Shown here: positions 45,013 through 54,079 of the stretch, one piece after another | How positions within the stretch are numbered: position 1 is the stretch's first letter | How the letters are laid out: every line of letters starts with the position of its first letter | Origin: Nocardioides immobilis | GTDB lineage: Bacteria > Actinomycetota > Actinomycetes > Propionibacteriales > Nocardioidaceae | NCBI RefSeq assembly: GCF_003515065.1 | Contig: NZ_QXGH01000012.1 | Location: forward strand, 1-64,000 | Reading direction: 5' to 3' | DNA length: 64,000 nucleotides | Notes under the pieces: model-generated | Told to the model about the DNA's origin: nothing | Seen by the model: only the letters and a program-made list of their open reading frames with translations | Database searches by the model: none | Translations under genes and position numbers: made by a program

Positions 45013-46422
45013 GTGGCCAACGAACTCGGTGCACCGACGATCGCGACCCTCGGCGACCTGCGCGCCTCGGGACACGTCCAGAAGACGCTCCGCGAGGAGA
45101 TCCGCGACAACCTGCTCCGGAGGCTCGCCGCCGGCGAGGACCCGTGGCCGGGACTGCACGGCTTCGAGTCCACGGTGATCCCGCAGCTCGAGCGCGCGCT
45201 GCTGGCCGGTCACGACGTGGTGCTGCTGGGGGAGCGGGGTCAGGGCAAGACCCGGCTGCTCCGCACGATGATCGGCCTGCTCGACGAGTGGACGCCCGTC
45301 ATCTCCGGCTCGGAGCTCGGCGAGCACCCCTACGAGCCGATCACGGTCGGGTCGCAGGCGGCGGTCGCGTCGTACGGCGACGACCTGCGCATCTCCTGGC
45401 GCCACCGCACCGAGCGCTACTCCGAGAAGCTCGCGACCCCCGACACCTCCGTCGCCGACCTGATCGGCGACGTCGACCCGATGAAGGTGGCCGAGGGCCG
45501 CTCCCTCGGCGACCCCGAGACCATCCACTTCGGGCTGATCCCGCGCAGCCACCGGGGGATCGTCGCGATCAACGAGCTGCCCGACCTGGCCGAGCGGATC
45601 CAGGTCGCGATGCTCAACGTGATGGAGGAGCGCGACATCCAGATCCGCGGCTACGTGCTGCGGCTGCCGCTCGACGTGCTCGTCGTCGCCTCGGCGAACC
45701 CCGAGGACTACACCAACCGCGGCCGGATCATCACGCCGCTGAAGGACCGATTCGGCGCGGAGATCCGCACCCACTACCCGGCCGCGCTGGAGGCCGAGAT
45801 GGCCGTCATCCGGCAGGAGGCACACCTGGTCGCGGACGTGCCCGAGCCGCTGCTCGAGGTGCTGGCCCGCTTCACCCGCAACCTCCGGCAGTCGACCGCG
45901 GTCGACCAGCGCTCGGGAGTCTCGGCGCGGTTCGCGATAGCGGGCGCGGAGACCATCGCCGCGTCCGCCCTGCGGCGGGCCACCCTGCTCGGCGAGGACG
46001 CAGCGGTCGCGCGTGTCGTCGACCTCGAGACCGCGGTCGACGTGCTCGGCGGCAAGATCGAGTTCGAGTCCGGCGAGGAGGGCCGCGAGAACGAGATCCT
46101 CACCCACCTGCTGCGCACGGCCACCGCCGAGACGGTGCGCGAGCACTTCCGGGGCCTCGACTTCGCGCTGCTCGTCGACGCGATCGAGGAGGGCGCCACC
46201 GTGATCACCGGGTCGGGGGTCTCCGCGCGCGACGTGCTGGCCGGGCTGCCGGTCCTCGGTGAGTCCGAGCTCTACGACAACGTCTGCGAGAGGGTGCTGG
46301 GTGCCGGTGGTGGCACGACCGATGGCGACCGCGCCTGCGCGATCGAGCTCGCCCTCGAGGGCCTGTTCCTCGCCCGCAAGATCGGCAAGGACACCGACGG
46401 GAGCGAGACGATCTACGGATGA
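45013..46422 (+). CDS. MoxR-like AAA+ ATPase
   Basis: A 469-residue ATPase with Walker A (GERGQGKTRL), Walker B region (GIVAINELPDL) and sensor motifs (VVASANPEDYTNRGRII). It resembles the magnesium-chelatase/MoxR group and pairs with the VWA-protein gene downstream, as is usual. The GTG start follows TAGCGT by six bases. It probably remodels or activates a target with its partner; the target is unknown. Confidence 0.85.
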   Translation: MANELGAPTIATLGDLRASGHVQKTLREEIRDNLLRRLAAGEDPWPGLHGFESTVIPQLERALLAGHDVVLLGERGQGKTRLLRTMIGLLDEWTPVISGSELGEHPYEPITVGSQAAVASYGDDLRISWRHRTERYSEKLATPDTSVADLIGDVDPMKVAEGRSLGDPETIHFGLIPRSHRGIVAINELPDLAERIQVAMLNVMEERDIQIRGYVLRLPLDVLVVASANPEDYTNRGRIITPLKDRFGAEIRTHYPAALEAEMAVIRQEAHLVADVPEPLLEVLARFTRNLRQSTAVDQRSGVSARFAIAGAETIAASALRRATLLGEDAAVARVVDLETAVDVLGGKIEFESGEEGRENEILTHLLRTATAETVREHFRGLDFALLVDAIEEGATVITGSGVSARDVLAGLPVLGESELYDNVCERVLGAGGGTTDGDRACAIELALEGLFLARKIGKDTDGSETIYG

Positions 46423-46432
46423 GCACACGACC

Positions 46433-48436
46433 ATGAGCCGCTACCGCCGGTACGACGGCGGCGATCCCCTCGCCCCGCCCATCGACATCGCCGAGGCACT
46501 CGATGCCATCGGCGAGGACGTCATGGCCGGCTACAGCCCGGAGCGGGCGATGCAGGAGTTCCTCCGGCGCGGCGGCCAGGACCGGGACGGGCTCGACGAC
46601 CTCGCCCGACGGGTGGCCGAGCGCCGGCGCGAGATCCTGCAGCGGCACAACCTCGACGGCACGCTCGCGGAGGTGCGTGAGCTGCTGGACCGCGCCGTGC
46701 TCGAGGAGCGCAAGCAGCTCGCCCGCGACGCGATGATGGACGACGGCGACCGTGCGTTCCGCGAGATGCGGCTCGACAACCTCCCGACCTCGACGGCGGC
46801 CGCGGTCACCGAGCTGTCCGACTACGACTGGCAGTCGCCGGAGGCGCGCCAGGCCTACGAGGAGATCAAGGACCTGCTCGGTCGGGAGCTCCTCGACCAG
46901 CGCTTCGCGGGCATGAAGCAGGCGCTCGAGGGCGCCACCGACGAGGACCGCGCCGCGATCCAGGAGATGCTCTCGGACCTCAACGACCTGCTCGAGAAGC
47001 ATGCCGCCGGGGAGGACACCCAGCAGGACTTCGACGACTTCATGGCCAAGCACGGCGACTTCTTCCCGGAGAACCCCCAGAACGTCGACGAGCTCATCGA
47101 CGCGATGGCCCAGCGCTCGGCAGCCGCGCAGCGGATGCTCAACTCGATGAGCCCCGAGCAGCGCGAGGAGCTGATGCGGCTCTCGGCGCAGGCGTTCGGC
47201 TCCCCGCAGCTGATGCAGCAGCTCGCTCGCCTCGACGGCAACCTCCAGGCGATGCGGCCGGGGGAGGACTGGGGCGGCTCCGAGCGGTTCCAGGGCGACC
47301 AGGGAGTCGGCCTCGGCGACGGCACCGGGATGCTGCAGGACCTGGCCGACCTCGATGACCTCGCCGACCAGCTCTCGCAGTCGTACGGCGGCGCCCGGCT
47401 CGATGACGTCGACCTCGACAAGCTGGCCCGTCAGCTCGGTGACCAGGCCGCCGTCGACGCCCGCCGGCTCCAAGAGCTCGAACGCGCTCTTCGCAAGACC
47501 GGCACGATGGAGCGCGGCTTCGACGGCGAGCTCCGGCTGACCCCGAAGGCGATGCGCCAGCTGGGGAAGGCGCTGCTGCGCGACGTGGCCCAGCGATTGT
47601 CCGGGCGCCAGGGGCAGCGGGAGCTGAGTCAGGCCGGTGCCGCGGGCGACCTGTCGGGCGCGACCCGGCCGTGGGCGTTCGGGGACACCGAGCCGTGGGA
47701 CATCCCGCGGTCGGTGCTCAACGGTGTGCTCCGACGAGCGGGAGACCCGTCGGGCCCGCGGCTGTCGATCGAGGACGTCGAGGTGGCCGAGACGGAGGCG
47801 CGCACCCAGGCCGCGGTGGCGCTCTGCGTCGACACGTCGTTCTCGATGGCGATGGACGGACGGTGGGTGCCGATGAAGCGCACCGCCCTCGCCCTGCACA
47901 CCCTGATCGGCACCCGCTTCCGTGGCGACTCGCTCGAGCTCATCGGCTTCGGGCGGCACGCGGAGCGGATGGACATCGAGCAGCTCACCGCGCTCGACGC
48001 CCGCTGGGCGAAGGGCACGAACCTCCACCACGCGCTGCTGCTCGCCAACCGCCACTTCCGCAAGCACCCCAACGCGCAGCCGGTCCTGCTGATCGTCACC
48101 GACGGTGAGCCGACCTCCCACCTCGAGCCTGACGGCGAGGTGTACTTCAACTACCCGCCCCACCCGATGACGATCGCGCTCGCCGTACGAGAGCTCGACA
48201 ACGCGCGCCGGCTCGGCGCGCAGACCACGTTCTTCCGTCTGGGCGACGATCCCGGTCTTGCCCGCTTCGTCGACTCCATGGCCCGCCGCGCCGAGGGCAC
48301 CGTGATCGCGCCCGAGACCGACGACCTCGGCGCCGCCGTGGTCGGCTCCTACCTCGGCTCCCGCGGCCCCCAGGGCCGGTCCGGCCCGGGCTCGTACGGC
48401 GACTGGTTCGGCGGCCGGGGGTTCTGGGTCGGGTGA
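46433..48436 (+). CDS. VWA-domain partner of the MoxR ATPase
   Basis: A 667-residue protein, largely helical and acidic up to about residue 460, then a von Willebrand A domain with the MIDAS motif VDTSFSMAM (DxSxS) and TDGEPTSH. A Gly/Arg-rich C-terminal tail follows. It begins 10 bases after the MoxR gene. MoxR-VWA pairs act in protein-complex maturation in other bacteria; the client here is unknown. Confidence 0.85.
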   Translation: MSRYRRYDGGDPLAPPIDIAEALDAIGEDVMAGYSPERAMQEFLRRGGQDRDGLDDLARRVAERRREILQRHNLDGTLAEVRELLDRAVLEERKQLARDAMMDDGDRAFREMRLDNLPTSTAAAVTELSDYDWQSPEARQAYEEIKDLLGRELLDQRFAGMKQALEGATDEDRAAIQEMLSDLNDLLEKHAAGEDTQQDFDDFMAKHGDFFPENPQNVDELIDAMAQRSAAAQRMLNSMSPEQREELMRLSAQAFGSPQLMQQLARLDGNLQAMRPGEDWGGSERFQGDQGVGLGDGTGMLQDLADLDDLADQLSQSYGGARLDDVDLDKLARQLGDQAAVDARRLQELERALRKTGTMERGFDGELRLTPKAMRQLGKALLRDVAQRLSGRQGQRELSQAGAAGDLSGATRPWAFGDTEPWDIPRSVLNGVLRRAGDPSGPRLSIEDVEVAETEARTQAAVALCVDTSFSMAMDGRWVPMKRTALALHTLIGTRFRGDSLELIGFGRHAERMDIEQLTALDARWAKGTNLHHALLLANRHFRKHPNAQPVLLIVTDGEPTSHLEPDGEVYFNYPPHPMTIALAVRELDNARRLGAQTTFFRLGDDPGLARFVDSMARRAEGTVIAPETDDLGAAVVGSYLGSRGPQGRSGPGSYGDWFGGRGFWVG

Positions 48437-48536
48437 GCAGCCGTCGTACCCACCATTGGGGTCGTGAGGGGACCGGATCCCCGACCGGAATGCCGGGTGC
48501 GACGCGCGACCGACGGCAACCCCGACAATAGGGACG

Positions 48537-49316
48537 ATGTCCGACCCCACCGTGACCGTGCTCGTCCTCCTCGGGCTGGCCGCGCTCGCGGCCGGGTTCG
48601 TCGACGCGGTCGTCGGTGGCGGGGGACTCATCCAGCTCCCGGCACTGTTGATCGGGCTGCCCGGTGCGTCGCCGGTCCAGGTGCTCGCCACCAACAAGGT
48701 CGCGTCCATCTGCGGTACGTCGGCGGCCGCGGCGACGTACTACCGCCGGGTCCGGCCCGACCCGCGCACCTTCGGACCGCTCATGGCCTGCGCGCTCGTC
48801 GGCTCGTTCGCTGGCGCGGTGGTGGCCTCGCAGATCCCGCGCGAGGCGTTCGAGCCGATCGTGCTCGTGGTGCTGGTCGTGCTGGGTGCGTACGTCGTGC
48901 TGCAGCCCGACGTCGGCGAGGAGACCCTCCTGCGGTTCAGCGGGCACCAGCACCTGGCGGCCGCGATGGCGGTCGGCGCGGTGATCGGGTTCTACGACGG
49001 CGCGCTCGGGCCCGGCACCGGCAGCTTCCTGGTGTTCGCGCTGGTCGGGCTGCTCGGCTACGACTTCCTCGAAGCCTCGGCGAAGGCCAGGCTGGCGAAC
49101 TGGGCCACCAACCTCGGCGCCCTGCTGCTCTTCATCCCCACCGGAGCCGTCCTCTGGAAGGTCGGCCTGCTGATGGGCGCGTGCAACCTCGCCGGGGGCT
49201 ACCTGGGCGCGCGGACCGCCGTGGAGAAGGGCTCGAAGTTCGTCCGGGTCTTCTTCATCGTCGTCGTCTCGGCCTTCATCGTCCGGATCGGCGGCGACGT
49301 CTTCGGCGTCTGGTGA
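48537..49316 (+). CDS. TSUP (TauE/SafE) family permease
   Basis: A 259-residue membrane protein with about eight helices and both TSUP motifs: GFVDAVVGGGGLIQLPAL near the N-terminus and GFYDGALGPGTGSFLVFALV in the second half. The family exports sulfite, sulfoacetate or similar anions; the substrate is not known here. It is convergent with the alcohol dehydrogenase-like gene. Confidence 0.9.
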   Translation: MSDPTVTVLVLLGLAALAAGFVDAVVGGGGLIQLPALLIGLPGASPVQVLATNKVASICGTSAAAATYYRRVRPDPRTFGPLMACALVGSFAGAVVASQIPREAFEPIVLVVLVVLGAYVVLQPDVGEETLLRFSGHQHLAAAMAVGAVIGFYDGALGPGTGSFLVFALVGLLGYDFLEASAKARLANWATNLGALLLFIPTGAVLWKVGLLMGACNLAGGYLGARTAVEKGSKFVRVFFIVVVSAFIVRIGGDVFGVW

Positions 49317-49322
49317 CCTCGG

Positions 49323-50258
49323 TCAGGGCTTGACCACGAGGTTGCCGATCTTGTGACCCCCGTCGATCCGGCGGTGCGCCTCCACGATCGCATCGAGCCC
49401 GCCGACCACCTCGGTGACCGGGTCGAGCCGCCCGGACGCCAGGTGGTCGAGCAGTGCCCCGACGTCCTCGGCTCGCTCGCTGGCCGGTCCGGCGACCACC
49501 CGTCCCCGGGCCCGGATCGTGTCGACCAGTCCGGCCACCGCCAGGATCAGCACCCCGTCGTCCGTGAGCAGGCGCAGCCCGCCAGCCCGGCTGAGGTTGC
49601 CGACGGCGTCGAACACCACGTCGTACCTCGCGGTCAACGTGTCCAGGGGTGTGCGGGTGTAGTCGATGACGTGGTCCGCGCCCAGCTGGGTGACGAGCTC
49701 GTGGTTGCGGCTGACCGCGGTCACCTCGGCCCCGGCGAGCTTCGCCAGCTGCAGTGCGCTGGTGCCGACCGCTCCCGACGCGCCGTTGACGAGTACGGCG
49801 GACCCGGGCCCGACCCGATCCCGGAGGAAGTGCAGCGCGGTCGTGCCGCCGAACAACGCTCCGGCCGCGTCCTCGTGCCTGACCGTTGCCGGCTTCCGCA
49901 CGAGCGAGCCCGCTGGCATCACGACGTACTCGGCGTGGCCTCCCATCCGCATGTCGTTCATGCCCGCCACTTCGTCGCCGGGCGCGAGATCCACCACTCC
50001 CGGGCCCACGCGCTCGACCGTGCCGGACAGCGAGCCGCCCAGGATCGGACGGCGCGGTCCGCGGATCCCGAGGGCCACTCGCGCCAGCAGGCCGAACCCG
50101 CGCGGAAAGCGAGCACCCCGGATCCGGGCGTCGCCGGCAGTGACGGCGACCGCCTCGACCCGGACCAGCACCTCGCCCTTGCCGGGCTCGGGCACCGGCA
50201 CCTCCGTGACGACGACCTGCTCCGGCGGGCCGTAACGCTCGATGATCGCTGCTCGCAC
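49323..50258 (-). CDS. NAD(P)-dependent quinone oxidoreductase-like (MDR) enzyme
   Basis: A 311-residue medium-chain reductase without structural Zn cysteines. GroES-like N-terminus (YGPPEQVVVTEVPVPEPGKGEVLVRV), nucleotide site LVNGASGAVGTSALQLAKLAG. It reduces quinones or enones. It is divergent from a TetR regulator with two palindromes between, so it is probably its target. Confidence 0.88.
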   Translation of the reverse strand: MRAAIIERYGPPEQVVVTEVPVPEPGKGEVLVRVEAVAVTAGDARIRGARFPRGFGLLARVALGIRGPRRPILGGSLSGTVERVGPGVVDLAPGDEVAGMNDMRMGGHAEYVVMPAGSLVRKPATVRHEDAAGALFGGTTALHFLRDRVGPGSAVLVNGASGAVGTSALQLAKLAGAEVTAVSRNHELVTQLGADHVIDYTRTPLDTLTARYDVVFDAVGNLSRAGGLRLLTDDGVLILAVAGLVDTIRARGRVVAGPASERAEDVGALLDHLASGRLDPVTEVVGGLDAIVEAHRRIDGGHKIGNLVVKP

Positions 50259-50268
50259 TAGATCTCCC

Positions 50269-50317
50269 CTTACGTCCGTAAGTCTGCTGTCCGTCAGCGT
50301 AGACTTACATGCGTAAG
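50269..50317. promoter_or_regulatory. Two TetR-type operators
   Basis: CTTACGTCCGTAAG (50269-50282) and CTTACATGCGTAAG (50304-50317) share the arms CTTAC/GTAAG around four variable bases. Their centres are 35 bases apart in the gap between the reductase and TetR genes. They are likely sites of the adjacent TetR protein for control of both genes. Confidence 0.8.
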
Positions 50318-50338
50318 TTCACAAGGGAGCTCCTCACC

Positions 50339-51013
50339 ATGCCAGCACGCCAGCCCCTCAACCCGGCGCGAATCATCACGGCCGCGGCCGCAGTCGCCGA
50401 CCGCAGCGGCCTCGCAGCCGTCAGCATGCGCAGCGTGGGGAAGGAGCTCGGCGTCGAGGCGATGTCGCTCTACCACCACATCCCCGGCAAGGAGGCGCTG
50501 CTCGACGGCCTCGCCGACTGGGTGTTCGCGCAGGTCGAGCTGCCAGGACCCGACGATCCCTGGCGCGAGGCGATGGCCAGCCGCGCGGGTTCGGCGCGTG
50601 CCGTACTCGCCCGTCACTCGTGGGCACTCGGCATGATCGAGTCGCGCTCCGCCGCCGGGCCACAGCTCCTGCGGCACCACGACACGGTCCTCGGAACGCT
50701 GCTCGCCGCGGGCTTCCCGATGGCGCTCGCCGTCCACGCGTTCTCGGTGATCGACGCCTACGTGTACGGCTTCGTGCTCACCGAGGTGAACCTGCCGTTC
50801 GAGCCGACCGACGGCGCCGCAGAAGCCTTCGCGGCGGAGATGGCTCCGCCGCCGGACGAGTACCCGCACCTTTCCCGGATGCTGACGGAGCTGGTGCTCG
50901 GGCGCGAGTACGTGTTCGCCGACGAGTTCGGCTACGGCCTCGAGCTCATCCTCGACGGGCTCGAGCGTCGCCTGCACGGCGGCAGCCCGAGTCCGCCTAT
51001 CGTGGGCGCGTGA
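50339..51013 (+). CDS. TetR-family regulator
   Basis: A 224-residue regulator with N-terminal helix-turn-helix (GLAAVSMRSVGKELGVEAMSLYHHIPGKEALLDGL, residues 24-58) and a TetR_C ligand domain. An in-frame ATG at 50309 lies inside the second operator, so 50339 is preferred; AGGGAG lies upstream at moderate spacing. Ligand unknown. The gene overlaps the next (GTGA). Confidence 0.88.
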   Translation: MPARQPLNPARIITAAAAVADRSGLAAVSMRSVGKELGVEAMSLYHHIPGKEALLDGLADWVFAQVELPGPDDPWREAMASRAGSARAVLARHSWALGMIESRSAAGPQLLRHHDTVLGTLLAAGFPMALAVHAFSVIDAYVYGFVLTEVNLPFEPTDGAAEAFAAEMAPPPDEYPHLSRMLTELVLGREYVFADEFGYGLELILDGLERRLHGGSPSPPIVGA

Positions 51014-51381
51014 GCATCCCCGTCGAGATCGGTGACATCACCGCCGCCCTGGAGCGCTTCGGCAGCGGCTACCTGCTGACGACGACCGACGGCAGGGTCA
51101 AGGTGGTGACGGTCGACCCCGACGCCACCGGCACCGGGCTGCGGGTCAGTGCGCCGGGGCGCGGCACCCTCGGCAACCTCGCCGCCAACCCGGCCGTGAC
51201 GCTGGTCTTCCCGCCGCTCGAGCAGCACGGCTACTCGCTGCTGGTCGACGGCACCGGCGTCGCCGACGGCGACGATGTCGTCGTGACGCCGACGAGCGCG
51301 GTCCTGCACCGTCCGGCCGCGCACGCCGACGGCCCGCTCCCACCGGACGGCTGCGGGCACGACTGCGAGCCGGTCGCGTGA
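51010..51381 (+). CDS. Pyridoxamine 5'-phosphate oxidase-like (FMN-binding split barrel) protein
   Basis: A 123-residue split-barrel protein (FGSGYLLTTTDGRVKVVTVDPD, then RGTLGNLAANPAVTLVFPPLE), probably flavin- or F420-binding. The GTG overlaps the TetR stop and its stop overlaps the VOC gene start. The C-terminal GCGHDCE could bind metal. Substrate unknown. Confidence 0.8.
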   Translation: MSIPVEIGDITAALERFGSGYLLTTTDGRVKVVTVDPDATGTGLRVSAPGRGTLGNLAANPAVTLVFPPLEQHGYSLLVDGTGVADGDDVVVTPTSAVLHRPAAHADGPLPPDGCGHDCEPVA

Positions 51382-52121
51382 GCCCCTTCTGGATCACCGC
51401 CTTCCTCGACTTCGCCGCGGACGGCCACGACGACGGGGTCCGGTACTGGTCGGCCGTCACCGGGTACGACGTCAGCCCCCGCCGCGGCGACGCCGACGAG
51501 TTCGCCACCCTGGTCCCGCGCGACGGGGATGCCTTCCTCCGGGTGCAGCGCCTCGACGGGGGTGCCGACCGGATCCACCTGGACCTGCACGTGCCGGACC
51601 CCCGCGCGGCCGCCGACCGGGCGGTCGGGCTCGGGGCGACCGAGGTCGCGGACCACGGCTACATCGTCCTCACCTCGCCGGGCGGGTTCACGTTCTGCTT
51701 CGTCTCCCACGCGGGCACGACCCGACCGCTCCCGTCCACCTGGCCCGGTGGGCACTCGTCGCTGATCGACCAGGTCTGCCTCGACATCCCCGCGTCGTCG
51801 TACGACCGCGAGAGCCTGTTCTGGAGCGAGGTGACCGGCTGGGAGGAGCGCGGGTCGACGGTCTCGACGGACTTCCACCCGTTGCTGCGCCCCGCCGGTC
51901 ATCCGGTCCGACTGCTGCTGCAGCGGCTCCACGACCCGACCGGCAAGGTGCGCGCGCACATCGACTGGGCGACGAACGACCGGGCCGCGGAGACCGAGCG
52001 TCAGGTCGGACTCGGGGCGACCGTGCTCGGGACCTACAGCCACTGGACCGTGCTGGCCGATCCGCAGGATCGCGTCTACTGCCTCACCGACCGTGACCCG
52101 GATACCGGGGTGCTCCCGTGA
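51378..52121 (+). CDS. Two-domain VOC/glyoxalase-like protein
   Basis: A 247-residue protein of two VOC repeats: residues about 1-110 (ITAFLDFAADGHDDGVRYWSAVTG) and 125-240 (IDQVCLDIPASSYDRESLFWSEVTGW). This looks like the actinobacterial VOC proteins of unknown substrate. It is the last of three overlapping genes behind tetR. Confidence 0.82.
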   Translation: MSPFWITAFLDFAADGHDDGVRYWSAVTGYDVSPRRGDADEFATLVPRDGDAFLRVQRLDGGADRIHLDLHVPDPRAAADRAVGLGATEVADHGYIVLTSPGGFTFCFVSHAGTTRPLPSTWPGGHSSLIDQVCLDIPASSYDRESLFWSEVTGWEERGSTVSTDFHPLLRPAGHPVRLLLQRLHDPTGKVRAHIDWATNDRAAETERQVGLGATVLGTYSHWTVLADPQDRVYCLTDRDPDTGVLP

Positions 52122-52146
52122 GCGGCGCCGCGTAGCGTCGCCACCC

Positions 52147-52680
52147 ATGGACGCCGAATCCCGGATCGACCCGCCGCTGCAGGGCGACGAGGCCACCACC
52201 CTCCGTGCGTTTCTCGACTACCACCGCGACACGCTGCGGTGGAAGGTCGACGGCCTCACCCAGGAGCAGCTCGCGCAGACCTTGGCGCCCAGCGCGTTGA
52301 CCCTCGGTGGCCTCGTGAAGCACCTCGCGCTGGTGGAGTCGAACTGGTTCGAGGTGGTGCTCGCCGGCGGCACGCTGCTGCCGCCGTTCGACACCGTCGA
52401 CTGGGATGCCGACCCGAACTGGGAGCTCAACACCGCTGCCGACGACACCCCGGAGCAGCTGCTGGCGTTGTTCGACGATGCCGTCACCCGCGCCGACCTG
52501 TCGATCGACGAGGCCGTCGCGAGGGCCGGCCTCGACGCCGAGTCGGTGCGCAAGACCCGGACCGGCGACCGGCACTTCTCGCTGCGCTGGATCCTGCTGC
52601 ACATGCTCGAGGAGTACGCCCGGCACAACGGCCACGCAGACCTGTTGCGCGAGTCGATCGACGGCGCGACGGGGGAGTAG
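52147..52680 (+). CDS. DinB-family (DUF664) protein
   Basis: A 177-residue four-helix protein. The DinB metal-site His appear in LVKHLALVESNWF and the C-terminal LRWILLHMLEEYARHNGHADLLRE, a very typical ending. Many members are thiol-dependent S-transferases using mycothiol or bacillithiol. TAGCGT lies seven bases before the ATG, suggesting its own leaderless promoter. Confidence 0.88.
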   Translation: MDAESRIDPPLQGDEATTLRAFLDYHRDTLRWKVDGLTQEQLAQTLAPSALTLGGLVKHLALVESNWFEVVLAGGTLLPPFDTVDWDADPNWELNTAADDTPEQLLALFDDAVTRADLSIDEAVARAGLDAESVRKTRTGDRHFSLRWILLHMLEEYARHNGHADLLRESIDGATGE

Positions 52681-52683
52681 CGC

Positions 52684-54039
52684 TCAGTCGTCGGGCTCGG
52701 CGAATCCCGGTAGGAACTCGGCCATGATCGCCCGGAACGGGGCCTCGGCCTCGAGCTGGCTCATCACGCCGACGCCGCCGAGCCAGGTGCGGTGGATGAG
52801 GAGGTACGACGGCGGCAGGTTCAGCTTGATCGTCACCGTGTACGTCGGGTCCTTGGGGTTGTTGAGCCGCTGGAACTGCTCGCGCATCCAGGCCCGCGAG
52901 AACCGGAACCGCTCGGTCTGGCTCGGCTCGACGAACGGTGCCAGGTAGTCCATCAGCAGCTGCGGGTCCATCTTGATCCGGTCCTTGAGGAAGCCCTCCT
53001 CACGGAGCCCGGCGATGACGGCCTCGCCGTCACCAGCCGCGCACCGTCGTACCAGCCGGCCGAGCGGCTCCGGCAGACCGCCCTCGGGGAGCCGGGCGAC
53101 GGCGCCGTAGTCGAGCACCCCGAGCCGGCCGGGCGACCCGTCCGCGTTGGGGATGATCCGGTAGTTGCCCGGGTGCGGGTCGGCGTGCAGCAGGCCGGTG
53201 CGGGCGGGGCCGGAGAAGAGGAAGCGCACGTAGAGCTCGCCGTAGTGGTCCCGCTCCGCGGGGGTGCCGCTCGTGATCACCGTCGCCAGCGACGACGGGG
53301 TCTCCAGCCACTCGGTGATGAGCACCCGCGGTCCGACGGCCACCACCTCGGGTACGACGATCTCGGGGTCCTCGGCGAACGCCGCCGCGAACGTGCGCTG
53401 CGCCTCCGCCTCGAGCGGGTAGTCGAGCTCCTCCAGCGCCCGTGCCTGGAGCTCCTCGATGAGCGGCTTGATGTCGACGCCGGGGATGACCGGCGCGATG
53501 GTGCGCGCGGCCCGGGCGAGGGTCTTCAGGTCGGAGTCGATCGCCTGGCGGGCGTCGGGGTACTGCACCTTCACCGCGACCTCACGCGACTGCCCCGTCT
53601 CCGGGTCGTGCCAGCGCCCCTTGTGCACCTGCCCGATCGACGCGGCAGCGGCGGGTCCGCCGTCGAGCCAGACCAGCTTGGTCTTCCAGTCGGGGCCGAG
53701 ATCGGCGGAGAGGATGTCGCGCACGGTCTGGGTCGGCATCGGCGGCGCGGAGTCCTGGAGCCGGGTCAGGTGCTCGCGGTACGGCGCCGCCATCTCCTCC
53801 GGCAGTGCCGCCTCCAGGATCGACAGCGCCTGGCCGAACTTCATCGCTCCGCCCTTGAGCTCGCCCAGCGTGCGGAACAGCTGCTCGGCCGTGCGCTGCT
53901 GGATGTCGTTCATCACGGTCTCGGCGGTCGCGCCCCCGAGCCGCTTGCCGAACCCGAGCGCCGTGCGGCCGGCGTATCCGAGGGGGAGCGCGGCGAGGCG
54001 GGCGGTGCGCGCGGCGGCGGTCCGGGGGAGGTCGGCCAT
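52684..54039 (-). CDS. ABC1/UbiB-family atypical kinase
   Basis: A 451-residue protein with the UbiB motifs: KxGQ-like KFGQALSILE, an Ala-rich nucleotide loop (AAAASIGQVHKGRW), LLHADPHPGNYRI as catalytic loop and LGVLDYGAVARL in place of DFG. Members bind ATP and influence lipid or quinone metabolism at the membrane. It stands alone; convergent with the DinB gene. Confidence 0.9.
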   Translation of the reverse strand: MADLPRTAAARTARLAALPLGYAGRTALGFGKRLGGATAETVMNDIQQRTAEQLFRTLGELKGGAMKFGQALSILEAALPEEMAAPYREHLTRLQDSAPPMPTQTVRDILSADLGPDWKTKLVWLDGGPAAAASIGQVHKGRWHDPETGQSREVAVKVQYPDARQAIDSDLKTLARAARTIAPVIPGVDIKPLIEELQARALEELDYPLEAEAQRTFAAAFAEDPEIVVPEVVAVGPRVLITEWLETPSSLATVITSGTPAERDHYGELYVRFLFSGPARTGLLHADPHPGNYRIIPNADGSPGRLGVLDYGAVARLPEGGLPEPLGRLVRRCAAGDGEAVIAGLREEGFLKDRIKMDPQLLMDYLAPFVEPSQTERFRFSRAWMREQFQRLNNPKDPTYTVTIKLNLPPSYLLIHRTWLGGVGVMSQLEAEAPFRAIMAEFLPGFAEPDD

Positions 54040-54079
54040 GACCTCATTGTCGCCGGTCGCGCCAACCGCGGCCGGCCCG

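Noticed and set aside
46205..48709. Minus-strand frame of 834 codons opposite the VWA gene
   Set aside because: No domain is recognisable, whereas the plus strand gives a MIDAS-bearing VWA protein coupled to MoxR.
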